Source: Icerya purchasi (taxonomy: Eukaryota > Arthropoda > Insecta > Hemiptera > Monophlebidae). Taken from it: DNA of 64,000 nucleotides. Shown here in pieces: positions 1-10,823 of this stretch. The stretch's first letter is position 1. Each line of letters begins with the position of its first letter. The translations under genes and the position numbers were made by a program. The notes beneath the pieces were generated by a model, which was not told where the DNA came from, ran no database searches, and saw nothing but the letters and a program-made list of their open reading frames with translations. The stretch lies in the NCBI GenBank assembly GCA_039619475.1, contig CM077115.1, positions 146,572,274 to 146,636,273 of the forward strand, written 5' to 3'.

Positions 1-479
1 ATAAAAATACCTTAGTTAGACTGAAACGGCAAAATCGGAGGGGGTGTGTATGCGCGTACGCATTTGAACAGTGGCCGAATTTCAGGCAAAATAATAAACA
101 GAATTATATCAACTTCACATAATTCTCTCCGTTCACACTGATAAGCGTGTTCAGGTGTTCAAAGTAATTTAACCGATAAGCCGTTTTAATTAGATGCCGC
201 CGGGAGATAAAGATGCGTAGGGCCGAAAAAATCAATCAACGAATGCTAGCGATAAATTTTACACGGAAAACTACGTACGAATTGCCCGGGGAAAAGTAGT
301 TGCACATACATACACGCATACGTTCACAAGTATAATTAGTAGTAAGTTTTCCTCGGAGAGGGTAGCGATGAATGGAAATTTTCCACTAAACAAACGCATT
401 TGTAGCGTCTTTTCACCGATATCAAAACATTATTCTAATAATATTTTCTTTTAAAGTATCACTGGATTGTTTTTTGTTT
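1..479. other. unassigned AT-rich sequence
   Basis: No coherent reading frame, RNA gene or repeat boundary is visible here. It precedes the first dispersed-repeat copy. Confidence 0.5.
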
Positions 480-482
480 TTG

Positions 483-516
<34 letters not shown>

Positions 517-895
517 ACTCGGCCATTTTGGCCTCGAAAGGGGCTGTGCCCCTTGACCCCTCTTGATTTCATTTCTGTGTCTTTCTCTTCTATACTTTGT
601 ATAAAATTATCAAAATTTACAAAGTAATTCTTACTGACATCAACACAAAAAAAAAAAAGTAACATAACCACAAAAATCATATTCTAACATTTAACTTTCA
701 TTATATAAAATTGAGACATTTCTTCGTTACATATTTCATTACATAAAATTGTGACATTTTTTAAATAACAATAACAAAAATTATATAAAATATAACAAAC
801 GTTACATAAAATTGGGACAATTTTTCGAATGGGGGGTAGCCTAAGAATTACGTTGTAATTAATATATATACTTAGCCTATTCACTATTACATACA
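480..895. repeat. dispersed repeat family, copy A (about 415 bp)
   Basis: This segment begins in a (TA)n run at 486-514, followed by CTCGGCCATTTTGGCCTCG and a short GC hairpin (AAGGGGC-TGT-GCCCCTT, about 538-555). It ends with GGTAGCCTAAGAATTACG and another TA-rich stretch. Both ends and much of the interior recur at 49637-49918. The interior carries about three loosely repeated units of the form TTACATAAAATTGNGACATTTTT (about 701, 739 and 804), of which copy B keeps one. There is no credible coding capacity. A non-autonomous transposon is the likely explanation; the hairpins and flanking microsatellites would suit a Helitron or Helentron derivative, but the termini do not prove it. Confidence 0.7.
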
Positions 896-1256
896 CACTT
901 GATGACTGAGGGGACTATGTTTTTCATCCCCTCTTTTACTTAACTTAAGTATACTTGGCAAGCAACTATCCTAGTACCTTGCCCCTTTATATACATTATA
1001 ATATAAAATATACTTACCCCATCCACTTGTTGCAATTGGGGAGAATTAAAAAAAAAAATATCGCATAAAATCATCGAGAATGATAATACCAGAAAGAAAT
1101 TACAAATAACTCGCGAGCTCCAATTCAGTGGGACAAAATTGAAAATTTAAACAATTCTCAAAATTATGAAATATGTAGCCGCTCTCGTAACCCGACGACG
1201 GCCATACACTGCACTGATTTTTGCTCGAAAAGTCGGTCAGTACAGTTGACACTGAT

Positions 1257-1327
<71 letters not shown>

Positions 1328-2309
1328 CAATAATAATAATAACGATCAATCGATCAAGTTTATTATTATTATACAATTCCCATCTTTGCACAAAATTTTT
1401 CGCAAACAAAAATACAAGTAGAAAACGATAAATTGCAAAATGGTCATATATACCATCTTCTAATCATTACGATTTAAATAAACAAAATAAAATAAAATGA
1501 AAAATTTTATGTATGAATTAAAAAAGTAACAAATTACATAATGAAAAAATATTTCTGTGTAGAAAAAAAGAAAAAAAATTATACAACAGTAGGAAGTACA
1601 GTAAGCAAATAAATTGTATTCATACTGATGATAAACACATCAATATGTTTTCTGAACCAGTAAACAAGCCTCATAGTATTTATCCTACTTAAATATTTAT
1701 TAATTAAATTATAATTATAATTATAATTATAATTAAAACATATACTTACATATTCTCATGTGTGTACACATAGACACAAGAAAATGTATAAATATATACA
1801 TGTATACACAATAATAATAATAATAATAATCAAATTCAGTTTATTTCTATATACAAATAATTATATTAGTAAACAAAATAATACCACAAATGCGCGAACA
1901 GTGGAAATTATAGTTATAATAATAATAATAATATAATAAATTAATCACTAAAAATTACTGAAGTTAACAATATTATTTTAGTATTATTTTTCAGTTTAAT
2001 CATCAAGATTGCTAGAAAGCTCAGTGTTTCTATAGGTACGATGTTTGGCCGTTCGTTAAATGTTTCAGATCAACCATTCTGAATATCGCGCGACTCGACC
2101 GATTAATATGTATATATGCATTCAGTCGATAGAAATAATATACAGATCCACGTTCGACGAGTAAAAATTATTATTCATCTTTTATTGTAGTGGTAGATAA
2201 ACTAGTTGCGGATGGCATAAATCGGTGCATGCGTTCGTACGACACGCATAAACCGAACAATAAACGATTTATTGTCAGAAAAATGTGACGACACTCAAGT
2301 TGAGAAAAA
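896..2309. other. unassigned AT-rich sequence with simple repeats
   Basis: It holds a long (TAA)n array (1260-1326), an (ATAATT)n-like stretch at about 1708-1737 and shorter AAT runs at 1810-1830 and 1918-1935. Open frames across the array encode only poly-isoleucine or poly-asparagine and are not genes. Confidence 0.6.
1260..1326. repeat. (TAA)n microsatellite
   Basis: An essentially perfect 67-bp trinucleotide array, the longest AAT-type microsatellite in the window. Confidence 0.95.
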
Positions 2310-2540
2310 ATGAAGGTGGCAAAAGACGGAGAAACATTTAAGCGACAGAGGGCGCGCGTGCTAAAAGCGTTAATAAAAAGAGCAAATTATGACGATTCGG
2401 GCGATGAATTTAAAAAAAAAAAAACAAAACGAAGCAGGAAGACATTCGTATTTATCGCGAGTATCAAATTACCAACGATAACAGACGACATTATCGGTGG
2501 GGGTGGGGGGTTCCTATCGGTCGTCGGACTACGGATTTAA
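2310..2540 (+). CDS. short basic open frame, unrecognised
   Basis: A 76-codon open frame with an AAAAATG start context. The first 50 residues are strongly basic (KRQRARVLKALIKR, KKKKTKRSRK), and the C-terminus is hydrophobic with a run of five glycines. A consensus-like splice donor (G|GTGAGT, about 2560) lies just after the stop rather than inside the frame. No family is recognised. It could be a chance frame, a nuclear-localised exon remnant or part of an old transposon; the first is the safest reading. Confidence 0.15.
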   Translation: MKVAKDGETFKRQRARVLKALIKRANYDDSGDEFKKKKTKRSRKTFVFIASIKLPTITDDIIGGGGGFLSVVGLRI

Positions 2541-4022
2541 AGCGGTATCGGCTATCGTTGGTGAGTCAGAGTCTACGAATTTACCTGAGTTTGTCAGCTT
2601 CACAGGTGTACCCATCTGCAACCCCTCGACTGCATACGTACAATTTTATTAATTGTTCAATAGCACAGCTCGGTTTTCACCGGTGGACAGTCCATTATTA
2701 GCTCTTTGTCCATCAAATTATTAATCATTGTCTCTTTCACTCGTACTTATTCAGTTGGCTCAATCTGAAATTATCGTATAGTCGGGCGCTCGATATCAGC
2801 AACCTCTGCTTGGGGACAGCCCCCTTTGTGAAAAAATTCACTCAGAAAAATGTAACGCCAAGCAGTAGATCGGAAAATTGTACACATTTTCGGTTCATTC
2901 AGTCTGATTACATACATTTCCGATGAAAATATACGGAGGCGAATCAGACATTTTTAGTAAATTTAGTAAGTAAATTCCCGCCGAAATAAGCGATATGAAA
3001 AAGGAAGGAACAATACTGATAAACCGCAAAAGAAATGAAAAAGCGAAATTCATTATGCTATTTTTTCCTCCGCTACTAAGGTAAATTTTCATACGCCTAT
3101 TTATATAAAATTTATGTATGCGAACCGTACTGAATATTAGATAACAACAATTTACGCATGTGAATTTGTAAAAATGGAAAATTTTTCACTTTAAAGTAAA
3201 ACCACGTTGTCGCGACGATATGTAGCAACGTAACCAACAATGAATTGACCAATTGGTCCGACATTCGATTCCACGCCATCGACTAGACAATCAACTTGGT
3301 CCTCTTGAAACATGATTTCTGTTGCGCTCTCTGAGAAATCGATATCCCCGAGAGAACACAACAAGCAGCGAACGAGCCGCGATGGTTAACATTCAGTGAG
3401 TGCGTCGCAAAGACACTAAGCTGACTGCATGTTGGAAGCTACCCTCCAATTTTTACACTGCCGCACTCAAATTTCCAATCGGTAGTAAACTGCTGATACA
3501 TTTCCAACTTTATGCTAATTCGCTGTAGTTGAAATCTGTCACAACACGATCGATCTCAATCCCCCTCAATCATCATCCGTCTTTTCCTAACGACCAATAA
3601 TAATCTCCGTCGAATGATTAAAATCGTGTTTCGTGAATTGTAACGGGGATCTAACTGCAATTTGGTCGGATAAACATTGTCGTCGTTAAAGAAGCAAATC
3701 CAGTGGGTTGAGTTTCCCCCGTTTGAGAATTCTACTGCCGCGCACTGAGAACATCACGGATGACGAGTCCAAATGAATAAATGAAACACGCGCAAACGAT
3801 TCGCAGGGTTGAGATAATTTTTCTATTTCGATTACATACGAGCTACTTCCCCCCCGGGAGCTTAAACTACGGACTTGCTCTAAATTTGATACAATTTTTC
3901 CTTTAGAATAGACAACGTTTGGAAAAGAGCCGAGGAAAAAGCGATTCTGAAGTGTAAGAAGACGATTTAGTGACTGAGAAATTCGACAGACTACCCTGGC
4001 AGATCAAACCAAAGGAAGAAGC

Positions 4023-4024
<2 letters not shown>

Positions 4025-4056
<32 letters not shown>
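4025..4056. repeat. (CA)n microsatellite
   Basis: A 32-bp perfect CA array. Confidence 0.95.
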
Positions 4057-4057
<1 letters not shown>

Positions 4058-4865
4058 TGGTGGTAGTCTGCAAGGGTTGGAAAGTAAACATTTAGGAGAA
4101 AATTAAGAAATGAAATCAAGAGTCATCCCCGTGTACGATCGTGAATGGAAACTTCGTTACTGCGACATATGTCGACTTGGTGTTCTCTTAAGGTGATATA
4201 TTTCTGTCCCCCCTATGCTTGTGTTTATCGTCGGCCATTAGATTAGTAATAATAATTATCACCGCTTTTACCCAGATTTCCAGTCAGTCTTACTTGTTAG
4301 CACTCTAATATGGGTTGAATGTAAATTTTATATGTGACTTATTGAACATATTTTCTCGGCATACGTGGACTGGTCGTATTTACGGATGATAGATATTCTT
4401 TATTTCGGAAGCTTTAAAAATTTTCCATTGCAAGTCGCTTCCATTCTAGTTCTCCCTCTACTCTGACTGCACCATTTCGTTATATTCGACGTGTAATCTT
4501 TCAGTTTGATCGTCCGCGCTACCTATTCCGCGAGCTGTGCGTAAAGTGATGCGCTTTAGGAATCGATATTGTAACGAACCAAATAGGCTGGGTTCGTTTA
4601 ATTTAAATATTATAAATATATAGGAAAAGATGTAAACATAATAATAATAATAATAGGAATAATAGTAGTAATAATTAACGATTAATTAATTCGAAAAGGG
4701 AAAATAGAGAATAGTGAATAGTTTTGCGTGTGTATTTTGAGTTAGGTTATACATATGTACCGAGTTCGAAAATGTGGAATTTTGTTGCGACGTAATCGGG
4801 TTGCATTAGAGAAATTCCGAGCAATCTGGCGAACTAGTTAAGACATAAGCACCGATATTTGTGTA

Positions 4866-4888
4866 TGTGTGTGTGTGTGTGTGTGTGC
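4866..4888. repeat. (TG)n microsatellite
   Basis: A perfect TG array of about 23 bp. Confidence 0.9.
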
Positions 4889-6674
4889 ACTTGTGTTAGT
4901 AACAAAAGCGAGTGCGAATGACGTCACGGTGTGTGTCGAGGCTTGCGATTAAGTATTAGTACTGGTAAAAAGGTATCGGACATCTCGGCGATTTCGGATT
5001 AATGAGAAATATCGCATTAGAAGCGATTCCTAGACAATTGCTCAGCTGCGCAAATTATTATATATAAATAAATAAAAACACGCGTCTTTCGAAGCCCCCG
5101 GGGCTTTTTCTTTTTTCCTCGCCGTCCGATCAACGTCGTGACCACCGATCGCGATAATCGTTTTGTCGCAAGTTGTATTTCGAAGAATATCATTAAAACT
5201 AATCGAGAGGAAATATATCGATCTTTTTCATTATTTTATTTAATTTCGTTCTTCCGGTTTTTTTGGTTCAATCCTCGTGATTGGCGTTCGCGTGATAGGC
5301 AAATTGGAACATTGTAGACCGCTCTGCGGTGGGTAAGGAAGACTTCCCTTTCCTCTTTTGTTATCGTGTTTTTGTTTTTTTTTTAATTTTGAAGAATTTT
5401 TCTTCATATCGGCGTCCGAACTAGTTCAAACTTTAATTATAACAATATGTAACAATTCTAGGGACCCGTTCGACCCACTTAAAACGATTTCCGTAATATT
5501 TCACTAAAGCTACGTAATAGTCTTTTCAACGAGTGCCCGATACACCACCGATACGCCATCGAAACGCTTCTAACAACGTAATAATATTATGTTCTTTGAT
5601 TTCGAGTATATAGGATTTCGATCCGAAGGGCTTTTATGAAATACTTTCGCCTGAAGACCGAATTTTTCCTAAACCTTAACCATGGAATTATTGCAGGTCG
5701 TCTCCATTGAGAGAATTATAAGCAAACCCAGGCTTTTTGCAGTGGCCTATTTTATACGTAAGAATAATTAATAATAATAACAAATAAAAAATGAAACGAA
5801 GAATATTTGGTATAAAATATACGCAAGTTTGAGGTTGTATTTGTTTTTCGTTTTGTGGTTTAATGAAAATAGTTTAATGTAACCGTGAAATTAACAATAC
5901 AGTATATTAGTAATAAAAAAAACAAAAAAAAAAAAAAACATGGAAAAATATGAGCTTTGAACTGTAGCGATTTATTCGTCCGGTTCAAAATTGTTCCGAT
6001 TAATAAATCAAAATGACTCAGCGGTAATGAATCCTTATTAAAACTCTGAACCATATTAGACACACATCTTATTCCTACGGAGAATTACAAGCGAGCTGAT
6101 GACAACGGAGAATAATTTTAATTTCCATTTTTACCGGGCGAGAAGAGAATTGAAAAACATTTCTGTCATTTTTTTTTTTTTTTTTTCGAAATTAAGAATT
6201 TATTACCGGTCCTCAACTGTTTCGATTTATTGATTCAAAAAATTTAGCCGAGCCAATGCAGTTCAATTTTTCCATGAGTCTCAGTTCGCTCGGTTCACTC
6301 AGTTCACTGTCGCATATAGCAGCACGGATAATAATAATATTTGTAACCCGCGCGTAATTCTTAATTCAAAAATGAAGAGAAAAAAAAAAGACACGTATAA
6401 AAGTTGTATGCAGTTTGACAAATTCTTTTAAACGAATAAGAAATTGAAAGAACTAAGAAAAAGAAAAAGGATATGTATAAAGAAAGGAATTAAAATTTTT
6501 AAAAAACGGGAAACCATTAGGAAGCCCCAAAATATCATTACGTGAGAATTAAAACTTTTTCCGTTATGGGCAGACGAGGACACTCGGAGCTAGGATATGG
6601 TTGAAAATGCCGTTGGAAAAAGACATACTATTATAACGTGAAGGAGATGGTACAGAGAAAGACGCGAAGAAAAT

Positions 6675-6697
6675 AGCAGCAGCAGCAGCAGCAGCAG
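6675..6697. repeat. (CAG)n microsatellite
   Basis: Seven to eight CAG units. An open frame reading it on the minus strand gives poly-alanine but resembles no known protein. Confidence 0.9.
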
Positions 6698-8450
6698 TAG
6701 AGTATTTAAGACGTAAGCGAATAATGGAAGCAGTAGCAGAATGTCGGAGTAAAGGAAAAAGCAGGAAAAGGTGAAAAACGTGAATTATTAGAAACACAGG
6801 AGGATAACAGTGGTAGAATTTTATTTTGCAAACGAGGTTCTCGTTCGTGGGTTTTTGGGGAAAAAAATGCGCGGCGGAGAAGTATTTTTCATTGCTCGAA
6901 TCAACATTAATTGAATGAAACGGGAGATGGATGAGTTTTAAACAGAAAGTTCGATATTTCGGAAAAAATATAAAAATGTTCTCGATGAAAATTCCTGCGG
7001 AGAATTGTTTCGTAATTTTCTCTTTTCTTAATGCCTCTTTCCTTTCGCGGCCGCGGTGAACAAGGTTATCGCCTGCTATTTTAATTATATATTGATCATT
7101 ATTATTGCTAACAATATTTTCTTTTTTACGCGTACTTCTTTAACACACATTATAACCGGTTTACATACAGTTAAAAAGAGAACTGTGTCTGAGAAAACGC
7201 GTTTAAAATTTAACATTATTTCCACTTACGGCGATTAAACGAGTATTATTATTTTAATACTGTTGTAGGCCCGAACAAAACTAATACGATCATCATCAGG
7301 GAAACAACTTGACGAATTCAAACAAGAAAAAGGATAAGTCGATGTGATCGCGTCTTCAGCCTAATAATATAAGGTTTCGTTGTTCTAAGTGTGGACAATA
7401 TAGAGATTTTTCTGATAATTGCAAAACCCGAAATCCAATTTTTTACCCATAAATCGTTTTCTTCCTAGCCAAAGTCGTATATGTGTACTAGTGGGTGGTG
7501 GTCCGAACGTGGTAGAGAAAAATTTTGACCGGTTTATACGAATTTATCTTTAAAGAAAAAAATTAATATAATTTTATTAGAAAATTTCAAAGAAACCATT
7601 AAATAATTCAACGAAACGTATTAAGTCTAAACGATGATAGTTGTTACAGACGTGTAATTCGATAAATGTGAATTTTATTTCTTTGTTCCGTTTTTAATTT
7701 TATTTAATTTTATTTAAATTTAAAAGGAGGCTACGTGTATATTTTACCTTCGGTTCGCGCGCTAACAAATAAAAAGAAATAAAACGGATATTATTATATT
7801 GCGTAAGACTACGTAACAGTTTCAAGTTTTTACGAAAAGAGGTTTCTTTTTTTAATAGCCTGATATTTAAAAAGGTACAATAATAAAGACAAAAAGACCT
7901 AGAAAAAAAAAAGGTGCAAGTGTTTGAAAATTTTTTCGGTTTAATCGCCGGTTAATTAATAAATAAGAATAATTAACCAAGCTCGCGCATACCGTTTATT
8001 TTGTTCGGAACTGGCTTCTCCGTTCGGGTGGAGAATTTTCATTTCAAAAGAAGCAAAAGAAAGTGAATTATTAATAAAACGATAAAATAAAACGCTGTAT
8101 ACTCGTAACCAGAACGAGAGCGTAATTAAACGACAGATATCGTTTAGCAATAAAATAAGTATTGAAAAATGATAACGGATCCAAAAAGATAAGAAAACCG
8201 ACTTCAACCAAATGCCAGTCAGATTACAGAAAATTCACATGCATGCACAAATTCCGACGACATTTTCTTTCTTCACTTGCCCGCAAAAAGAATTTATTCG
8301 ATTTAAAAAAGGCAAAGTTTTAAACAATCTATACTGCTTTTTTCCCTTCCTTCTGTAAAGAGGAAAATATTAGCATTAAAAACGAAGTATTCCAGTCGAA
8401 AGTCAGGTGCATATAATAATATTTTTAAACAATTAGAATTTTTATTAAGT

Positions 8451-8645
8451 TTTTTAAACGATTTAAACGATTTAAACGATTTAAACGATTAAAATTTTTA
8501 AACGATTTAAACGATTTAAAGGATTAAAATTTTTAAACGATTTAAAGGATTAACATTTTTAAACGATTTAAAGGATTTAAATTTTTAAACGATTCAAAGG
8601 ATTAACATTTTTAAAGGATTAAAATTTCTAAATGATTAAAATTTT
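8451..8645. repeat. AT-rich minisatellite with a 9-mer and a nested 26-27-mer unit
   Basis: The array starts with head-to-tail copies of a 9-mer (TTTAAACGA). It then changes to longer units of the form AAAATTTTTAAACGATTTAA plus AGGATT, in which CGATT and GGATT alternate. Units shorten and diverge toward 8640. Two repeat scales suggest growth by slippage followed by amplification of a higher-order unit. No coding role is seen. Confidence 0.85.
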
Positions 8646-10437
8646 AGAAAATTTTATCTTCAATTTGAAAAAACTCAAACACGTGGTCCGTTTTACAAAC
8701 TTAAGCTGAATTTAAATTAAATTAAATGTTACCTTTTTTCAAAAAAAAAAAATAATAATAATAAAAAGATTTAACCCCTGTCAGTTTTAAGGTAACATAT
8801 TTTAAAATTTGTTCTTATATTAATAAATCATTATTATTATTATTATTCGAATGTAAGACATTAAAAATTACGGGATTAATCATGGTGTTCCCGTTTAATA
8901 TTGTATTGCGCGGTTGATTCCGTAAAAAATTTTTCAATTGCGGATCGAAAACCGTTTATCTATAAATATAATTAGGCTATCCTATAAGAAATTAATGATG
9001 GTATTTTTTTGTAGCGCGATAATTGTAGTAAGCGCGGGGGTATTAAATGCTACTAAAACCATTCATAAATATTAGACGTGGACATCAGTCAGGCCAAGCA
9101 CCATGAGACCCGGTAGAGTTTCGCCCCCCCCAATATTATAAAATATACCTGAATATATACAAATCACAATTCGTACTTATTCGAGAAAAAGATGCATCGT
9201 AGTTGTTAATATTTCGCTTAATCAATCGGGAGCATAAATTTTCCCCAAAAATCTATGTATACTTTAAAATACATCAAAAGGATGGCAATTTTAAATTATC
9301 ACGCTAAATGAAAGATAGTTTTTCTTCGATACCGTGCGCGTTTCATCGAGAATTCAAATGAAAAGCCGGGAATATTTTATTTTGTATACAAAAATATTGA
9401 AAAATTAAACTTTTTTTTCTTTTGTTTAAATTATCGGCTACTTCCTTTTAAACGCTACTATCAGATGATCATTAGAACAGACATTTGCTGTCATTTATTT
9501 ATTTATTTACTTTTTTTTTTTGAACTCGTTAATTATTAATTATTTCAACGTTTTACCAATTAATCGAACGTATTTTAATTTTAATTTGCTGAATTAGAAA
9601 AAAAAAAAAAGGGAGGAGATTGGCCATCGGGAATATGTTTATATGTTTAGCCCTTTATAAGAAGAGAAAAAAAAAAAAAAAAAAAAACTTTCCATACGCA
9701 ATTGACCGAGTTAGTATTTTAAAACATAAATTAAAATTCACACGACTGGTTCCGAATAACATCGTTTCATTATGCACTGCGATAAAACAAGGTAGCTACC
9801 AACTAGTCGTGTGAATTTAATATTTTAATAATGTTTCGATTATTTCATGAAACAATTTTACATATAAAAAGGAGTGTAAAATAATGGTTTCATTCAATAC
9901 GAGACCGAGCGCAAACGGATGATGTATTTAAAAAGTCAAACGTGAAACAATTTGACGAATTTATATGTAAAACAAATAACGATTATTTCAGGCATTCTAA
10001 AATCAAACAGGCTGCTGCCCCCTCGATCAGTTTAATTCGGTACAATTAAAACGCTACTTACTTACCCCCTCTGCATTAACTCTTCAGCCAAGTACGGTTC
10101 CGATTTCACTTCTAATCGCGGCGATAAAAACTGAACACGTTATAGTGTAGTACCACGAAAAATTGCGCACGGAAGAATTTTTTTTTCAATTTTAAGAGCT
10201 TATCAATTACTTAAAACAAAAAAAAAAAACAAAAAAAATATATATATATATATATACGTATATAATAATAATATGGATATATATGTGAATATAGCGAAAT
10301 ATATTTTTAAAATTTTTTCAAACTTTGAACTTTTTTCGTAGTTGCTTTTTTTTTTTTTTTTATTTCTGCGAATATAATACGATCGGACGAAAAACGAAAA
10401 AATAATTGACAATTTAAAAACAGGTATCGTACAAGGT
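8646..10437. other. unassigned AT-rich sequence
   Basis: There is no recognisable gene. It holds a small imperfect hairpin (9731-9820), homopolymer runs and a (TA)n run near 10239-10257. Confidence 0.5.
9731..9820. repeat. short inverted repeat, hairpin of about 90 bp
   Basis: The left arm TTAAAATTCACACGACTGGT (9731-9750) is complementary to 9798-9820, apart from a 3-bp insertion in the right arm (ACCAACTAGTCGTG). About 47 bp separate the arms. It could be the core of a very small MITE-like element or a chance hairpin, and no target duplication was identified. Confidence 0.6.
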
Positions 10438-10823
10438 GTGCTACGAGCTGTGACGAACAAAGTACGACGACGATTAAATGCGATCGAGAGAGTATCACAG
10501 TCGCGCAAGAAGTGGTGGCTAGTGAGGCAGCCGAGACATATCGGGCAAGTACAGAGCCAACTGCTCGATCTCCACTGCCACCACCATCGCCGCCAAGCAT
10601 TGCCTGATGGGGAATCGGCGAGCAAAAAATCGGCACCCAATTGAACGTCCACGCTGTGCGCGTTCGGCTACCGTCGTCCGTAGGGAGACATGTACATCAA
10701 CCGGCGACATTGTTCGACGTGTGCTTCATGTACGATAAACATTTTTCCGCCCGTTGCCGCGCACCAGGGCACGTGATTGGGATCATGCTGACGATGCACA
10801 AGGTATTCCGAAAAAAAGAATAG
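10438..10823. other. GC-richer island with open frames on both strands, function unknown
   Basis: This stretch of about 390 bp is clearly less AT-rich than its surroundings. It has open frames of 68 and 60 codons on the plus strand and overlapping frames of 63, 109 and 149 codons on the minus strand. None matches a family I recognise. Overlapping frames are expected where stop codons are rare because of base composition, so coding is unproven. It could be a host exon or a fragment of an unidentified element. Confidence 0.3.

Larger units (their letters stand above)
2541..8450. other. unassigned sequence with microsatellites
   Basis: No protein or RNA gene is recognised. Visible content: a (CA)n array at 4025-4056, a (TG)n array at 4866-4888, a (CAG)n run at 6675-6697, homopolymer runs and a GC palindrome at about 5092. 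Parts of 3200-3800 are less AT-rich but carry no long coherent frame. A possible host regulatory or intronic region cannot be excluded. Confidence 0.5.

Noticed and set aside
1100..1421. Open frames on both strands across 1260-1326
   Set aside because: They only translate the (TAA)n array into poly-Ile or poly-Asn and have no other support.
5085..5112. GAAGCCCCCGGGGCTTTTTC palindrome followed by T-rich DNA, resembling a bacterial terminator
   Set aside because: The window is clearly eukaryotic; this is a short self-complementary sequence with no adjacent gene.
7367..7445. FRCSKCGQYRDFSDNCK, resembling a gag zinc knuckle on the plus strand
   Set aside because: The His ligand is replaced and no other gag or pol sequence surrounds it; one partial motif is not enough.
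8451..8645. Regular repeat array considered as a CRISPR
   Set aside because: There are no unique spacers and the units are tandem and AT-rich; eukaryotic minisatellite.
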